Of a stretch of DNA of 64,000 nucleotides, positions 25,631-36,319 are shown piece by piece. The DNA lies in assembly GCA_913056495.1 (NCBI GenBank), contig CAJXMO010000006.1:62001-126000 (forward strand), in the 5' to 3' direction. Position 1 is the first letter of the stretch, and every line of letters begins with the position of its first letter. This DNA is from an uncultured Alteromonadaceae bacterium. Its GTDB lineage: Bacteria; Pseudomonadota; Gammaproteobacteria; Enterobacterales; Alteromonadaceae. The position numbers were made by a program, and so were the translations under genes. Under the pieces are notes generated by a model that saw nothing but the letters and a program-made list of their open reading frames with translations, did not search any database and was not told the origin of the DNA.

Positions 25631-25656
25631 AAAAGCGCAGCCGAAGCTGCGCTTTT
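25631..25656. terminator. rho-independent terminator of the porin gene
   Basis: AAAAGCGCAGC-CGAA-GCTGCGCTTTT: an 11-base perfect stem with a tetraloop and A/T tracts on both sides. It lies 46 bases after the porin stop on the minus strand. Confidence 0.9.
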
Positions 25657-25701
25657 AATTGAGAGAAGCACCATTTAGTTTTTAAACATATTGGTTAATG
25701 A

Positions 25702-26895
25702 TTAAAAGCCAGTTTCAACCCATAACCATAAGCGGTCAACATCAGGACGTGCACCTTCGCCGCTGAATGCCGCATATTTAATACCAGTGGTGAAAGAACC
25801 AAATTTAGTCGCTGCAACTAAATCAATTTCATCACCATAATCCATGCCGCCTTCGTCAGATTCGAAAGTATGATAGAAAGCTTTTAACGCTACGCCTTTA
25901 TATTTAGTGACAGCGCTCACATAAGTATCAACTAAACCATTAGGTAATGCATTTGAGTTAAACGTACCGCCTAAGAATACATCGGCAAAACCATTAAACT
26001 TGTGTAAAGTTGCCAATGGCGTAACAAAGTTACCCATGCCATCGTCTGAACCTAAGGTTTCCTGACCGATTTTAAAGGTGAAACCACTTAATACCGTACC
26101 TACTTCAAACATCATGTAGTCTGTATCGACATTAGCTGTTTTGTTGTCTTGAGTCGCGTATTCAGCAGCATACAAGAAAGGTACATCACCGCTTGTTTTA
26201 CCAGTGAAGCTAACACCATAAGTATCCATTTCCTGAGTCGCTTCAGGTGCAACCTGATAGCCATAAGCAACGGCTTTACCAAATGCTGTATTGTAAGATA
26301 GGTTAACTAAAATAGTGTCTGCATCAACATCTCTTACTTCACCGAAAATTCGGTTGTGCTTATATACATATGAAAGGTTAGCTTTAAAGTCGCCTGCGCC
26401 ATATACCACATTTAATGCATCAAATGTTTGTCTGTCTTGTCTCCAGCCAACATGACCTACATGACGATGACCATCCAGGGTTAATACCTGGCGACCTAAT
26501 TTTGCAGTTAATCCACCATGAGTATAGGCAAGGTAAGCTTGTTCTAATTCAGTGAATTCAGGATCTGAAATTTCAGCAGCGCCTTTATTAACACCCGCCA
26601 ATCCAACATTGTATTCGTCTTCACCTAATACAACGCGGTTGTCTTCAAATTCAACTAAGCCAGAGAAACCAGAGATATCTGCGGTTTTAAAACCAAGACG
26701 AGTGCGCAATGTCATGGCTGTGCCGTCGACATCACCAATTTCTGCGTCCTCGTATCGTAAACGGAAGTTACCAAACGCTTTACCTTCTTTGAAGGCGTCA
26801 GCGATCGTATCCGCCGCATAACTCGGAACAGAAACAGCGCCAGTGCTGATTAAAGAGAAAATAGCTAATGCTAATTTAGTTTTTTTGTTTTCCAT
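25702..26895 (-). CDS. outer-membrane porin, alginate-export-family-like
   Basis: A 397-residue protein with a signal peptide ending near AYA (about 28) and a beta-barrel composition with a terminal Phe. The segments NFRLRYEDAE, LRTRLGFKT, LGRQVLTLDGHRHVGHVGWRQDRQTFDAL and FADVFLGG resemble the alginate_exp family barrel found in many marine gammaproteobacteria. The specific solute is not evident; such porins also occur near nitrate or aromatic genes. Single-gene transcript with its own terminator. Despite the family name, alginate export is not implied. Confidence 0.82.
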   Translation of the reverse strand: MENKKTKLALAIFSLISTGAVSVPSYAADTIADAFKEGKAFGNFRLRYEDAEIGDVDGTAMTLRTRLGFKTADISGFSGLVEFEDNRVVLGEDEYNVGLAGVNKGAAEISDPEFTELEQAYLAYTHGGLTAKLGRQVLTLDGHRHVGHVGWRQDRQTFDALNVVYGAGDFKANLSYVYKHNRIFGEVRDVDADTILVNLSYNTAFGKAVAYGYQVAPEATQEMDTYGVSFTGKTSGDVPFLYAAEYATQDNKTANVDTDYMMFEVGTVLSGFTFKIGQETLGSDDGMGNFVTPLATLHKFNGFADVFLGGTFNSNALPNGLVDTYVSAVTKYKGVALKAFYHTFESDEGGMDYGDEIDLVAATKFGSFTTGIKYAAFSGEGARPDVDRLWLWVETGF

Positions 26896-27123
26896 GTGTC
26901 ACTCCCAAGTAACGTTTATTTAAGGTTAAAAATAAATCTTTTGAAAGTGATGTTGGATGTGTAAAGCTGTGATTAGATTAGTCTAGTTTGATTGCCTAAG
27001 TCAAGCGTTTTATGGGTATTTTTATATATTTTTCAATAACTTAATTAAAACAAAATAGAATACAAGAAAGCAGCAAGGTTGTTTGTAAACCTTGCTGTTA
27101 AACAGGTGAATTGTTTGTAAAAA

Positions 27124-28140
27124 TTACTTCAGCGGCCAGTTAGCCGAGTTTCTTTGCTGCCATATTTGCTCTGCTTTGAACTTAGATTGTTTAACAGCTT
27201 CCTCGCTGCCATTTAATTTATATATGTCACTGTCTGTCAGTAACAGAATAATGCTGATTGTGCCAATCACGGCTTGCTCCGCATATTCATTTTGTTCTTG
27301 CTTTAGCCACACCTGTTTAATTGAATTTAAATCCAGCTCGCGTGGTTTTACCTGCCAGCTTTCAAGCCCTGGCGGTACATTATAAAACGCTCGTTCCCCG
27401 CTTCGGGCACAATGCAGTTTAGCTTCACGCTCTGGATTAAATTCAATTTCACCACCTTCTCCGCGAAAACATAACACATTGTTATCGCGGGTAATTTGAG
27501 CTGCATCAATATGACGCTCATCAAAATGTCTGTGGTGCACACCGTGTAAACTGTAAGGTGCTGAAAACGGGTTTAGCATTCTGGCCAGGGTATTAGCTGG
27601 CGACCTCAGACCAAATAATGCTCTGAGCTGAATCAGTTTATCCAGCTTTGGATGAACCTGTTCCAGCTCCTGATAACAAAAACCAAAATTTGCTAATTGA
27701 GCTTCAGCCTCAGTTTTATTTTGAGCTGGTTTAAAACCAAACTCGGCTAAACAATCTTTTAAATAAAGACGTTTTGAATCTGGTTCAGCTGTACCATGAA
27801 TCGCAATTTTTAAACCTTGACCGGCCAATGCTAACACCGCCAGTAAAAACCAAGGTAAGTGCCTGCGTTTACCTGCATAGCATCCCATGTCCAAATCAAC
27901 ACTTAATCCGTCAAATTCGGGATTAACATAGTCACGACAGGCCTGAACAAAACCCGCCAGCTCTTCAGCGGTTTCTTCACGCACCCGCAGTAACATCAAA
28001 AAGGCACCTAACTGTTCAGGTGTCACTTTATCCTGCATAATTTGCTGCATGGCATCAAAAGCTTGTTCCTGAGTTAGGGTTTTACCCGCTCTTTGCCCTT
28101 TGGCAATCAGATTAATGTATTGTTTAAATGGTACGCTCAT
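27124..28140 (-). CDS. TrpD2/YbiB-like phosphoribosyltransferase-fold protein
   Basis: A 338-residue protein of the anthranilate-phosphoribosyltransferase-like family (YbiB/TrpD2). The N-terminal helical domain (residues 5-70, with LTQEQAFDAMQQIM and QLGAFLMLLRVREETAEEL) matches glycosyltransferase family 3 N. In the central domain the GTGGD loop of true TrpD is replaced by MGCYAGKRRHLPWFLLAVLALA (about 85-106). That form is seen in a subgroup annotated only as glycosyl transferase and often encoded beside assimilatory nitrate reductase. YbiB binds nucleic acid in E. coli. It is the next gene after nasA on the same strand, separated by a palindromic repeat. Confidence 0.8.
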   Translation of the reverse strand: MSVPFKQYINLIAKGQRAGKTLTQEQAFDAMQQIMQDKVTPEQLGAFLMLLRVREETAEELAGFVQACRDYVNPEFDGLSVDLDMGCYAGKRRHLPWFLLAVLALAGQGLKIAIHGTAEPDSKRLYLKDCLAEFGFKPAQNKTEAEAQLANFGFCYQELEQVHPKLDKLIQLRALFGLRSPANTLARMLNPFSAPYSLHGVHHRHFDERHIDAAQITRDNNVLCFRGEGGEIEFNPEREAKLHCARSGERAFYNVPPGLESWQVKPRELDLNSIKQVWLKQEQNEYAEQAVIGTISIILLLTDSDIYKLNGSEEAVKQSKFKAEQIWQQRNSANWPLK

Positions 28141-28276
28141 AAATGTCTTATTGAGTTAAGTCGAAGGTACTTCATTATACCATCGACTTTTATCGCTTAA
28201 AATTAGTGAAACCCTTCAAACGTTATTGGTGACTGGTACCATTTCAATTTAATTTTGATGAGTTCAAATTTTTTAC

Positions 28277-28304
28277 TGTAGATCGGCGTTTACGCCGATC
28301 TACA
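28277..28304. repeat. palindromic REP-like repeat
   Basis: TGTAGATCGGCG-TTTA-CGCCGATCTACA: a perfect 12-base stem with a 4-base loop between nasA and the trpD2-like gene. The GTAGATCGG arm is shared with the repeats at 25255 and 25539. It could also weaken read-through from nasA. Confidence 0.75.
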
Positions 28305-28342
28305 AGGTGCTCTAAAACAATCAATATTTTTTGAAAACAGTA

Positions 28343-31006
28343 CTAAGCCACCTGCGCCGGACAATGCTGTTTAATTAAACCACTTAAATCTGTTTTACAT
28401 GAACCACAGTTGGTGCCGCATTTTAAACGTTCACCCAATTTATCAACCGTGTCATCGCCATAATCAACAATGGCTTCAATAATTTGTTTTTCGCCTACCT
28501 GATAACAACTACAAATTTGTCGGCCCTTAGCCAGTTCAGGTGTCGGTGTTGCCGTAATTAATGCGTTTATTTCTTCGCGATCAAACTGCTCTAATCCAAA
28601 GATTTCTGTCAACCAATTAGTATCTTCAGCAAATGGCTGTGCCTGGATATAACAAACAAACTGTAATTCATTTTCTTTATAACAAAATACTCTGAATTGT
28701 TTATCGTTTTGATTTTCTACCCGAATCCATTCGCCTTGACTATTAGCCCTTTGTTGACACCAATCCAGCCAATCTATGACTTCACCTTGACCCGCAAAAC
28801 TTGCTGAATAGCCTGCGCTACTTGACGCCTTTGCCCAGTAGTCAGAGTCAACAAACAGCGGATTTTTACCAACCATAAAGCCGTAGAAATCGGCTGGATA
28901 GGATTCGATATTTACTGCAGCATGCTTAGATTCAGGTTGGCCTGAAATAGGGTCAACCACACTTGCAAATAAGCGGTTTATGTTCGCATTCGCAGCAAAT
29001 TGTTTATTCCAGTGCATAGGCACAAATAATTCATTTTTACGCTGACCCGCATCCAGTTTAACCTTAACCAGAGTCTCACCTAATTCTGAAAATACACGTG
29101 CAATTGCGCCTTCTTTTAATTCTAGTTTTTCGGCGTCTTCAGGGTGAATGGCAACAAAAGGTTCGCTGATATGAGCGCTTAATTTAGCTGCCTTACCGGT
29201 GCGTGTCATGGTATGCCACTGATCACGAATACGGCCGCTGTTACAAACAAAAGGATAAGCATCAGACGTTTGTTGAACCGGCAAAGCCGCTTCAACTGAG
29301 ACAAATCGTGCACGTTTTGACGGAGTATAGAATTTACCGTCTTCAAATAATCGCGCACGACCATTGGGGTATTCTTTAGTAATTGGCCACTGAATCGGGC
29401 GCAATTTATCATATTGAGTTTGATTAATACCGGCTAAACCACTGATGTCAAAATCACGTGTGCCATTATTTTCAAACCCGGATAATCTGGCGTGTTCCTC
29501 AAAAATATCGACCGGATGTTCAAACGTGAAGCCACGGTTAAAGCCCATTGCTTTCGCTACTTCACATATAATTTGCCAGTCATGTTTAGCCTGACCCGGT
29601 GGTGGCAAAATACCACGCTGACGAGAAATTCTGCGCTCAGAGTTAGTCACAGTACCATTTTTTTCCGACCAGGTTGTTGCAGGGAAACGTACATTTGCCC
29701 ACTGAGTTGTGTCGGTATTCATATTACAATCAGAAACAACGACTAGCGGACAGGCTTCAAGCGCTTTGGCAATTTCATTGCCGTTTGGCAAGCTAACAGC
29801 CGGATTAGTGGCCATTATCCAAATAGCTTTAATTTCACCGGATTTGACTTTTTCAAACATATCAACGGCTTTGTGTCCGGCATTTTTGGCAATGCGTGGT
29901 GATTGCCAAAATCTTTGCACTAAGTCAGTGTGTTTTGAGTTTTCAATATCCATATGCGCGGCCAGCATATTAGCCAGACCACCCACTTCCCGGCCACCCA
30001 TAGCATTTGGCTGCCCGGTAATAGAAAACGGACCAGAGCCAGCTTTACCCACTTTCCCGGTCGCTAGATGACAGTTAATAATAGCATTAGCTTTATCAGT
30101 CCCCTGACTGGATTGGTTCACACCCATACAATAAAAGGTAATTGCACTCGGGCTTTTTGCAAACCACTGATAATATTGTTCGATTTGTTCTTCAGGTAGG
30201 TCACAATAAGTCGCAACTTTATCCAGCGTCCAAGGTTGAGCGCGTTCTAAAGCCGCCTCTAACCCTTCTGTTGACAATGAAATAAACTCATTATCTAACA
30301 ATTGGTTGCTCGACAAGTAATGTAATAAGCCATTAAGCAAGGCAACGTCTGTGCCCGGTTTAATTGCCAGGTGCAAGTCCGCCAGTTCAGTGGTTGCACT
30401 TTGTCGTGGATCAATCACCACAACTTTCATATCCGGGTTAATTTGTTTTGCTCTTTCCATGCGCTGATACAGCACAGGATGTGTCCAGGCCGCATTTGAC
30501 CCAAGCAAAACTAAACAATCTGTATCTTCAACATCCTCATAGTTACAAGGTACAGTATCTGAACCAAACGCTCGTTTATACGCAGCGACAGCTGATGACA
30601 TGCATAAACGGGAGTTTGTATCTATATTACCGCTGCCGATATAACCTTTCATCAGTTTATTGGCAACATAATAATCTTCAGTTAATAACTGACCTGATAC
30701 ATAAAATGCGACTGAATCCGCACCATATTTAGCTATGGTATTATTTAATTCATCCGCAACATATCTTGTTGCATCATCCCAGGAAACTTCAGAACTCCCT
30801 ATCATAGGCTGCAGTAATCGCCCTGACATGTCATTGGTTTCAAGAACAGATGAGCCTTTAACACATAAACGTCCAAAATTGGCGGGATGCTCCGAAGAGC
30901 CACACACTCGAGTTAGCTTTGAATCATCAACTGTTACGTCGATGCCACACCCAACACCACAATACGGACAAGTGGTCTGTTTTAAATTAACTGCTTTTTT
31001 GTTCAT
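28343..31006 (-). CDS. nasA: assimilatory nitrate reductase, catalytic subunit
   Basis: An 887-residue molybdopterin enzyme. Its N-terminal [4Fe-4S] ligands are C13, C16, C20 (CPYCGVGC) and C48 (GRLCVKG). The Mo-bisMGD binding domains follow, with DTNSRLCMSSAV (Cys as likely Mo ligand, about 150) and QPNAMGGREVGG near 330. The dinucleotide-binding C-terminal domain holds SGRIRDQWHTMTRTGKA near 620. Residues 830-880 form a BFD-like [2Fe-2S] domain (CSCYQVGEKQII and CGTNCGSCKTDL) typical of NasA. A TTG lies one codon upstream of the chosen ATG. It reduces nitrate to nitrite for biosynthesis in the cytoplasm. Nitrite reductase genes are not in the window. Confidence 0.95.
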   Translation of the reverse strand: MNKKAVNLKQTTCPYCGVGCGIDVTVDDSKLTRVCGSSEHPANFGRLCVKGSSVLETNDMSGRLLQPMIGSSEVSWDDATRYVADELNNTIAKYGADSVAFYVSGQLLTEDYYVANKLMKGYIGSGNIDTNSRLCMSSAVAAYKRAFGSDTVPCNYEDVEDTDCLVLLGSNAAWTHPVLYQRMERAKQINPDMKVVVIDPRQSATTELADLHLAIKPGTDVALLNGLLHYLSSNQLLDNEFISLSTEGLEAALERAQPWTLDKVATYCDLPEEQIEQYYQWFAKSPSAITFYCMGVNQSSQGTDKANAIINCHLATGKVGKAGSGPFSITGQPNAMGGREVGGLANMLAAHMDIENSKHTDLVQRFWQSPRIAKNAGHKAVDMFEKVKSGEIKAIWIMATNPAVSLPNGNEIAKALEACPLVVVSDCNMNTDTTQWANVRFPATTWSEKNGTVTNSERRISRQRGILPPPGQAKHDWQIICEVAKAMGFNRGFTFEHPVDIFEEHARLSGFENNGTRDFDISGLAGINQTQYDKLRPIQWPITKEYPNGRARLFEDGKFYTPSKRARFVSVEAALPVQQTSDAYPFVCNSGRIRDQWHTMTRTGKAAKLSAHISEPFVAIHPEDAEKLELKEGAIARVFSELGETLVKVKLDAGQRKNELFVPMHWNKQFAANANINRLFASVVDPISGQPESKHAAVNIESYPADFYGFMVGKNPLFVDSDYWAKASSSAGYSASFAGQGEVIDWLDWCQQRANSQGEWIRVENQNDKQFRVFCYKENELQFVCYIQAQPFAEDTNWLTEIFGLEQFDREEINALITATPTPELAKGRQICSCYQVGEKQIIEAIVDYGDDTVDKLGERLKCGTNCGSCKTDLSGLIKQHCPAQVA

Positions 31007-31333
31007 CAAATTTTACCTAAATTTGGTTGATTCTTCGCCATTGAAAAAACAACATAAACGCTCGAGTTGTTGTTTACCCGCCTTTGGATGCTAACCAACA
31101 TTCAACATACATGCCAATATTTTATAATGTTGTTTTTAAAGGACTTTTCAATATTACATTAAGATTAAAATGCGTTAAAATTGTAACTTTTGGTTCAGCT
31201 TGCACCAAAGGTAGTCAGCTCAGCTTGATAATATCCGCGCTAAAACATCAGCTAATACTTTCATTCAGTTGGGGTTTAAGCTATATCTAGGATACGGATT
31301 TATTTCTATTATATTGCACATAAGGTTTAGTGG
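31007..31333. other. divergent intergenic region nasA / hybrid kinase
   Basis: About 330 bases between divergent genes, moderately AT-rich in the middle (31110-31180). Promoters for both directions must lie here, but no operator, riboswitch or convincing terminator-antiterminator leader was recognised. Confidence 0.4.
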
Positions 31334-34300
31334 ATGCTCAAAGCACCAATCCCTCAAAATGAGAATGTGCGTTTAAAAGCACTTAAGCACACCCAGCTAC
31401 TCGATTCTGCACCAGAGGAAAGGTTTGATCGCCTCACCCGTTTGGTAAAATCGTATTTTAATGTACCTATTGCGCTTATCTCACTGGTTGATATGGACAG
31501 GCAGTGGTTTAAATCCAAACAGGGATTAACTGCCTGTGAAACACCCAGAGATATCTCATTTTGCGGTCATGCAATCTGTCAAAATGGTCTTTTTGAAATT
31601 AAAAATGCGATTGAAGATGAACGTTTTTCTGATAACCCTTTAGTTACGCAAGCACCAAATATTCGATTTTATGCCGGCATTCCGCTCGTCGTTGACAAGC
31701 AGTCTATTGGTACTTTGTGCATCATTGACAGTAAATCACGTCAATTAAATCAAGAAGAAAAGGCCAGGTTACGGGATTTTGCCGATTGTGTGGTTGAAGA
31801 AATTAATGCCAGAAATGCGCTGAAACTGAGTAAAGCTTTACTGGTGCAAAGTGAGCGAACTCAGAATATTATTCAGTCTGTTCCAGACTGTATTTTAGCC
31901 ATTGACCAAGCCGGTTTTATTTTAGAATCAAACGAAACTTTTGATGCCTTATTTGAAGTGAGCGCCCCTGTGGGTGAACACATTTCCGCTTTTATTTCTA
32001 CTTCAGCCAGCGACGGCGTTTTAACTCAGTTGCAAAGTTCAACCTCGTTAACCACATCCTGCCTCATTCATTTTGAGCAGGCGATTAACGGTGAAATTCG
32101 CTATTTTGAGTTAAGAATGAATCGAATCACAAATAATGAAAATCTGATTCTGATTCGCGATGTCACAGCTATCAATGCAAGCCAACGCGCTTTAGCGCTT
32201 GAGCAAGCCAAAACTCAGGAAATTTTAAACGCCACTCAAATCGCAACCTGGGAGTGGGATTTAACCAACAATCAGGTAAAAACCAACGAGGTGTGGGCTG
32301 AATTATTAGGCTACTCAAAAAATCAACTGGAGACCATTTGCTATGATACCTGGATAGAACTCACCCACCCAGATGATCTAGCTAAATCCGCACCACTGCT
32401 TAATCAATGTTTTAAGGGTGAATCGGCTCTGTACGAAAACGAGATTAGAATGCGCCATAAAAATGGTCATTGGCTGTGGTTTCAGGCAAAAGCAAAAGTC
32501 AGCCAATGGAGTCCACAGGGTAAAGCATTAGTGATGTCAGGTACTCATGCGGATATTACAGCCAAAAAGCTCGCCTTAATTCAGCTCGAACAAAGCAATA
32601 GTTGGCTCAAGGCGATTTTAGATAGCGCTCACTTTTCAATTATTTCGGCAAACCCGAGTGGCGAAATAAATATATTCTCTAAAGCAGCAGAAAATCTGTT
32701 AGGTTATACCAGTGAAGAAATGGTCGGACAAACACCCGCCATTTTTCATGATATTGATGAAGTGATTGAACGCGCACAAGTATTGAGTCAAGCGTTAGGG
32801 CGACACATTAAACCTGGCTTTGAAACCTTTATTGCAAAGTGTAAAACCGGCGTAGTTGATGAAAACGAATGGACCTATATCAGAAAAGATGGTGCACGGG
32901 TCCCTGTGTTTTTATCTGTTACCCGTTTATTAGATGCAAACGGACAGATTAATGGTTACTTAGGCATAGCACGTGACATCAGCGAACAAAAAAAGGCGCA
33001 AGCTGAATTAAAACAAAGTGAAACCCGTCTCAGAGCATTATTTGAGTTATCACCAATAGGCATAGCACTTAACGATTTTGAAACCGGTCAGTTTATTGAT
33101 GTTAATCAGTCTCTGCTAAATTCCAGTGGGTACGATAAACACAGTTTTATTAACCTCAGTTATTGGGACATTACGCCAAAAGATTATGAAAAGCAGGAAG
33201 CAGCTCAACTCAATCAAATGATTGAAACAAACCGCTACGGTCCGTACGAAAAAGAATATATAAATAAAAACGGAGAACGCTATCCGGTTTTATTAAGCGG
33301 CATGTTGATCACTGATGCTTCTGGTAAAAAGTTAATCTGGTCTATCGTTGAAGACATTTCAGAACGTAAACGGCAAGCACAAAAACTAGCTGATTTATCG
33401 ACCCGATTAACCATAGCGACAGATGCTGCCGGTGTAGGTATATGGGAATGGGACATCCAGCAGAATAAACTACTGTGGGATGCCACCATGCATAAAATAT
33501 ATGCAGTGCCTGAAGAAAACTTTAGCGGTAATGTAGAAGCCTGGAGTCAGGCTATCGTGCCCGAAGACAGAGAAAATGCTCAAAAACAGGTTCAACTGGC
33601 GCTTAGTGGAGAACAAAAATTTGATACTCAGTTCAGAATTAAACAAAACAATGGGGATATCCGATGGATTAAAGCGGCTGCAGAAGTTCGCACCGACGCA
33701 AATGGCGAACCATTAAAAATGATAGGCACAAACTGGGATATCACAGAGCGGGTATTCGCCGAACAAAAATTGGTAGAAGCCAAAGTAGCTGCCGAAGTGG
33801 CGGCTCAAGCTAAAAGTGAATTTTTAGCCAATATGAGTCATGAAATCAGAACACCGATGAATGGTGTTTTAGGCATGTTAGACATTGTTTTAAAATCCGG
33901 CAATCTGCCTGATAATCAACACCAACAAATAGAGATTGCGCATTCCAGCGCCAACTCCTTGCTACATATTTTAAATGATATTCTTGATTTTTCTAAAATA
34001 GAAGCCGGTAAACTGCATTTGGAATATACCGAATTTAGCCTGTTCAGAGTGTTTAGTAGCGTGATTGAATCTTTGGCCAATCTTGCCGATAAAAAGCGAA
34101 TTGAACTGATTTTAGATGTGTCACAGCTTGAAGCTGAGTGGGTTATCGGTGATCCGGCCAGGCTTAAGCAAATCTTATATAATCTAATTAGCAACGCAAT
34201 AAAGTTTACTCACCATGGGCAAATTATTTTACGGGCGCAGCTAAAACTCACTCAGTCAGCAGGTTGTGAACTGCAATGCCAGGTTACAGACACTGGCATT

Positions 34301-35290
34301 GGCATTGAAAAAGAAAAATTGTCGCAATTGTTTGAAGCCTTTACTCAGGCTGATAGTTCGACAACACGACTTTATGGGGGAACGGGACTCGGTTTATCGA
34401 TAGTACAAAAACTTTGCCGGTTAATGAATGGCAGAATATCGGTAAACAGTGAACCGGGTAAAGGCAGCCAGTTTAAATTTACGATTAGCCTGCGTAACTC
34501 AGACAAACATAAACAAGATAACCTAAAGCGTGTCTGGCAAGACTTTAACGTACTTTTATTTGTCGACCAGGAGAACATTAAACAAACGCTTAAATCCTTA
34601 TTGCAAAGATTAGGCGCCAGCACAGGTGAAAGCGTATCGACAATGCCAGACAAAAAAATTGACTATATTTTTGTGGATGAGCAAAAAGTTTCCGACTTTT
34701 TGGCTCTGGAAGCAGAGCTGAAACAAACTGTGCCCTCTGCCAAAATTTGGTATATCACTCGGGATTCAGACATTATTCCATCACTGCATGCTCAGTTCTT
34801 TGCATTAGATAAAGTTATCCAATTACCCATTACGCCTGTTCAACTCATTGATACAATCAGCAATCATAAAACCACAGTTAGTCCGGCAGCAAACCATACA
34901 TTACAACTTAATGGCAATATACTGCTGGCAGAAGATAATGAAATAAACCAGCTCGTTGCCAAGGCCATGCTGGATCCGCTGAATGTGAATGTGGATACAG
35001 TAAGCAATGGCCGGGAGGTACTAGAGCAATTAACTAAGCGCTCGGATATCGAGTATGATCTGATTTTAATGGATTGCCAAATGCCTGAACTGGACGGCTA
35101 TCAGGCGGCTCAAGCTATCCGAAACGGCGATGCAGGACGCGCTTATCAGGCAATACCTATTATTGCGCTGACCGCAAATGCAATGAAAGGAGACAGAGAA
35201 AAATGCCTAAGCGCAGGTATGAACGAATACCTTTCTAAACCTATTATCAAAGAGCAGCTTATCTCAAAATTGGCCTCATTTTTACGATAA
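31334..35290 (+). CDS. multi-PAS hybrid sensor histidine kinase
   Basis: A 1318-residue cytoplasmic kinase without obvious membrane segments. Domain order is GAF (about 25-165, with [10 protein letters not shown] and FYAGIPLV) and five PAS/PAC-type domains (about 170-280, 295-415, 425-555, 560-680, 690-815). These are followed by HisKA with phospho-His in [12 protein letters not shown] (about 836), HATPase_c (about 940-1055, [13 protein letters not shown]), a degenerate receiver (about 1070-1175) and a canonical C-terminal receiver (about 1195-1315, Asp in [14 protein letters not shown] near 1246). A GAF with this CGHAI motif can bind cofactors or small ligands, but the signal is unknown. It is divergent from nasA and convergent with LysR (11 bases between stops). 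Confidence 0.92.
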   Translation: MLKAPIPQNENVRLKALKHTQLLDSAPEERFDRLTRLVKSYFNVPIALISLVDMDRQWFKSKQGLTACETPRDISFCGHAICQNGLFEIKNAIEDERFSDNPLVTQAPNIRFYAGIPLVVDKQSIGTLCIIDSKSRQLNQEEKARLRDFADCVVEEINARNALKLSKALLVQSERTQNIIQSVPDCILAIDQAGFILESNETFDALFEVSAPVGEHISAFISTSASDGVLTQLQSSTSLTTSCLIHFEQAINGEIRYFELRMNRITNNENLILIRDVTAINASQRALALEQAKTQEILNATQIATWEWDLTNNQVKTNEVWAELLGYSKNQLETICYDTWIELTHPDDLAKSAPLLNQCFKGESALYENEIRMRHKNGHWLWFQAKAKVSQWSPQGKALVMSGTHADITAKKLALIQLEQSNSWLKAILDSAHFSIISANPSGEINIFSKAAENLLGYTSEEMVGQTPAIFHDIDEVIERAQVLSQALGRHIKPGFETFIAKCKTGVVDENEWTYIRKDGARVPVFLSVTRLLDANGQINGYLGIARDISEQKKAQAELKQSETRLRALFELSPIGIALNDFETGQFIDVNQSLLNSSGYDKHSFINLSYWDITPKDYEKQEAAQLNQMIETNRYGPYEKEYINKNGERYPVLLSGMLITDASGKKLIWSIVEDISERKRQAQKLADLSTRLTIATDAAGVGIWEWDIQQNKLLWDATMHKIYAVPEENFSGNVEAWSQAIVPEDRENAQKQVQLALSGEQKFDTQFRIKQNNGDIRWIKAAAEVRTDANGEPLKMIGTNWDITERVFAEQKLVEAKVAAEVAAQAKSEFLANMSHEIRTPMNGVLGMLDIVLKSGNLPDNQHQQIEIAHSSANSLLHILNDILDFSKIEAGKLHLEYTEFSLFRVFSSVIESLANLADKKRIELILDVSQLEAEWVIGDPARLKQILYNLISNAIKFTHHGQIILRAQLKLTQSAGCELQCQVTDTGIGIEKEKLSQLFEAFTQADSSTTRLYGGTGLGLSIVQKLCRLMNGRISVNSEPGKGSQFKFTISLRNSDKHKQDNLKRVWQDFNVLLFVDQENIKQTLKSLLQRLGASTGESVSTMPDKKIDYIFVDEQKVSDFLALEAELKQTVPSAKIWYITRDSDIIPSLHAQFFALDKVIQLPITPVQLIDTISNHKTTVSPAANHTLQLNGNILLAEDNEINQLVAKAMLDPLNVNVDTVSNGREVLEQLTKRSDIEYDLILMDCQMPELDGYQAAQAIRNGDAGRAYQAIPIIALTANAMKGDREKCLSAGMNEYLSKPIIKEQLISKLASFLR

Positions 35291-35301
35291 TTAATAAGGG
35301 T

Positions 35302-36183
35302 TTATTTCAGTTGTTCGATAAAGGCTTTGGCAATTACAGAAACATGTGCCCTGCGACTGATAAATAGGGTTTCAGGCGTTTGAGTACGCTCGACTGGCTT
35401 ATAATCAATGGTGAACATATCAGACGCAGTTTTTGCAGTTTCTAGCGTAACCAATGCGCAACCCAGTCCTTGTTTAACGGCATTTAATAGGTGAAACAAA
35501 GAGTCTGTTTCAAATACTAAATTGGGTTTTAAGCTTAAACTTAAAAAGGTGTTATCAATCGTCTGTCGAAATTGCATATTTTTATTCAATAGACAGAGAG
35601 GTAAGTGAGCGACTTGCTGGGGGGTTAAATGCTCTGCTTTTTGATAACAAATAGCCTGCTGCTCTGTCAATAAAACCGCTAATGGATTACTGCCCTGCCG
35701 ATAGATTTCAAACTGATTACTCAGTTGGTGAACTGCGGCATCTTCAAAGCCTAATCCCAAATCAATCTGATGCTCAGTCAGACCAACAATCATTTGTTGG
35801 TTTGTCATCACAGATAAACTAATCATAATATCCGGATAATGCTGATTAAACGCTTTTAACAAAGGCATAATATCAACATTAGACTGCGGCACTATGCCTA
35901 ATTTTAATGTACCTGAAAGACCGGATTGCATTTCGCTAATTTTATGCTTAATGCTCTGCTGCTCAAATAATATACTTTGCGCATGTTCAACCACGAGTTT
36001 ACCTTGTTCGGTTAGCGCGACAAACCTGCGATCTCTGATAACCAAGTCAGCACCGAGCGCTTGTTCCAGCTTGGCAATCCCCGCTGATAAGGTTGGCTGA
36101 GTAACACAACACAAATCAGCCGCCTTGGCAAAATGCCGGGTTTTAGCCAGCGTATATAAGTATTCAAGATGTTTAATATTCAA
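35302..36183 (-). CDS. LysR family transcriptional regulator (OxyR-like clade)
   Basis: A 293-residue LysR regulator. DNA-binding domain is at residues 1-60 (HLEYLYTLAKTRHFAKAADL, then VTQPTLSAGIAKLEQALG); effector domain at 88-290 (KLGIVPQ). The N-terminal helix is like CysB/OxyR-clade regulators. It is divergent from fdhD, with 136 bases between starts, so fdhD and the following oxidoreductase are the likely targets. A related gene order (LysR, fdhD, molybdoenzyme) is common in gammaproteobacteria. Confidence 0.9.
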   Translation of the reverse strand: MNIKHLEYLYTLAKTRHFAKAADLCCVTQPTLSAGIAKLEQALGADLVIRDRRFVALTEQGKLVVEHAQSILFEQQSIKHKISEMQSGLSGTLKLGIVPQSNVDIMPLLKAFNQHYPDIMISLSVMTNQQMIVGLTEHQIDLGLGFEDAAVHQLSNQFEIYRQGSNPLAVLLTEQQAICYQKAEHLTPQQVAHLPLCLLNKNMQFRQTIDNTFLSLSLKPNLVFETDSLFHLLNAVKQGLGCALVTLETAKTASDMFTIDYKPVERTQTPETLFISRRAHVSVIAKAFIEQLK

Positions 36184-36319
36184 GCAATTTTCCCATTAAA
36201 ATTGGCTATAAACAGAATTATTGATAGATAAAGCCTATTAAACGATAAATTAGTTTAATTGGCTAGTCAGGTATAACTTCGCTAGCCTTTAGGATATTAA
36301 CCCTAAAATTAAGCTAGGT

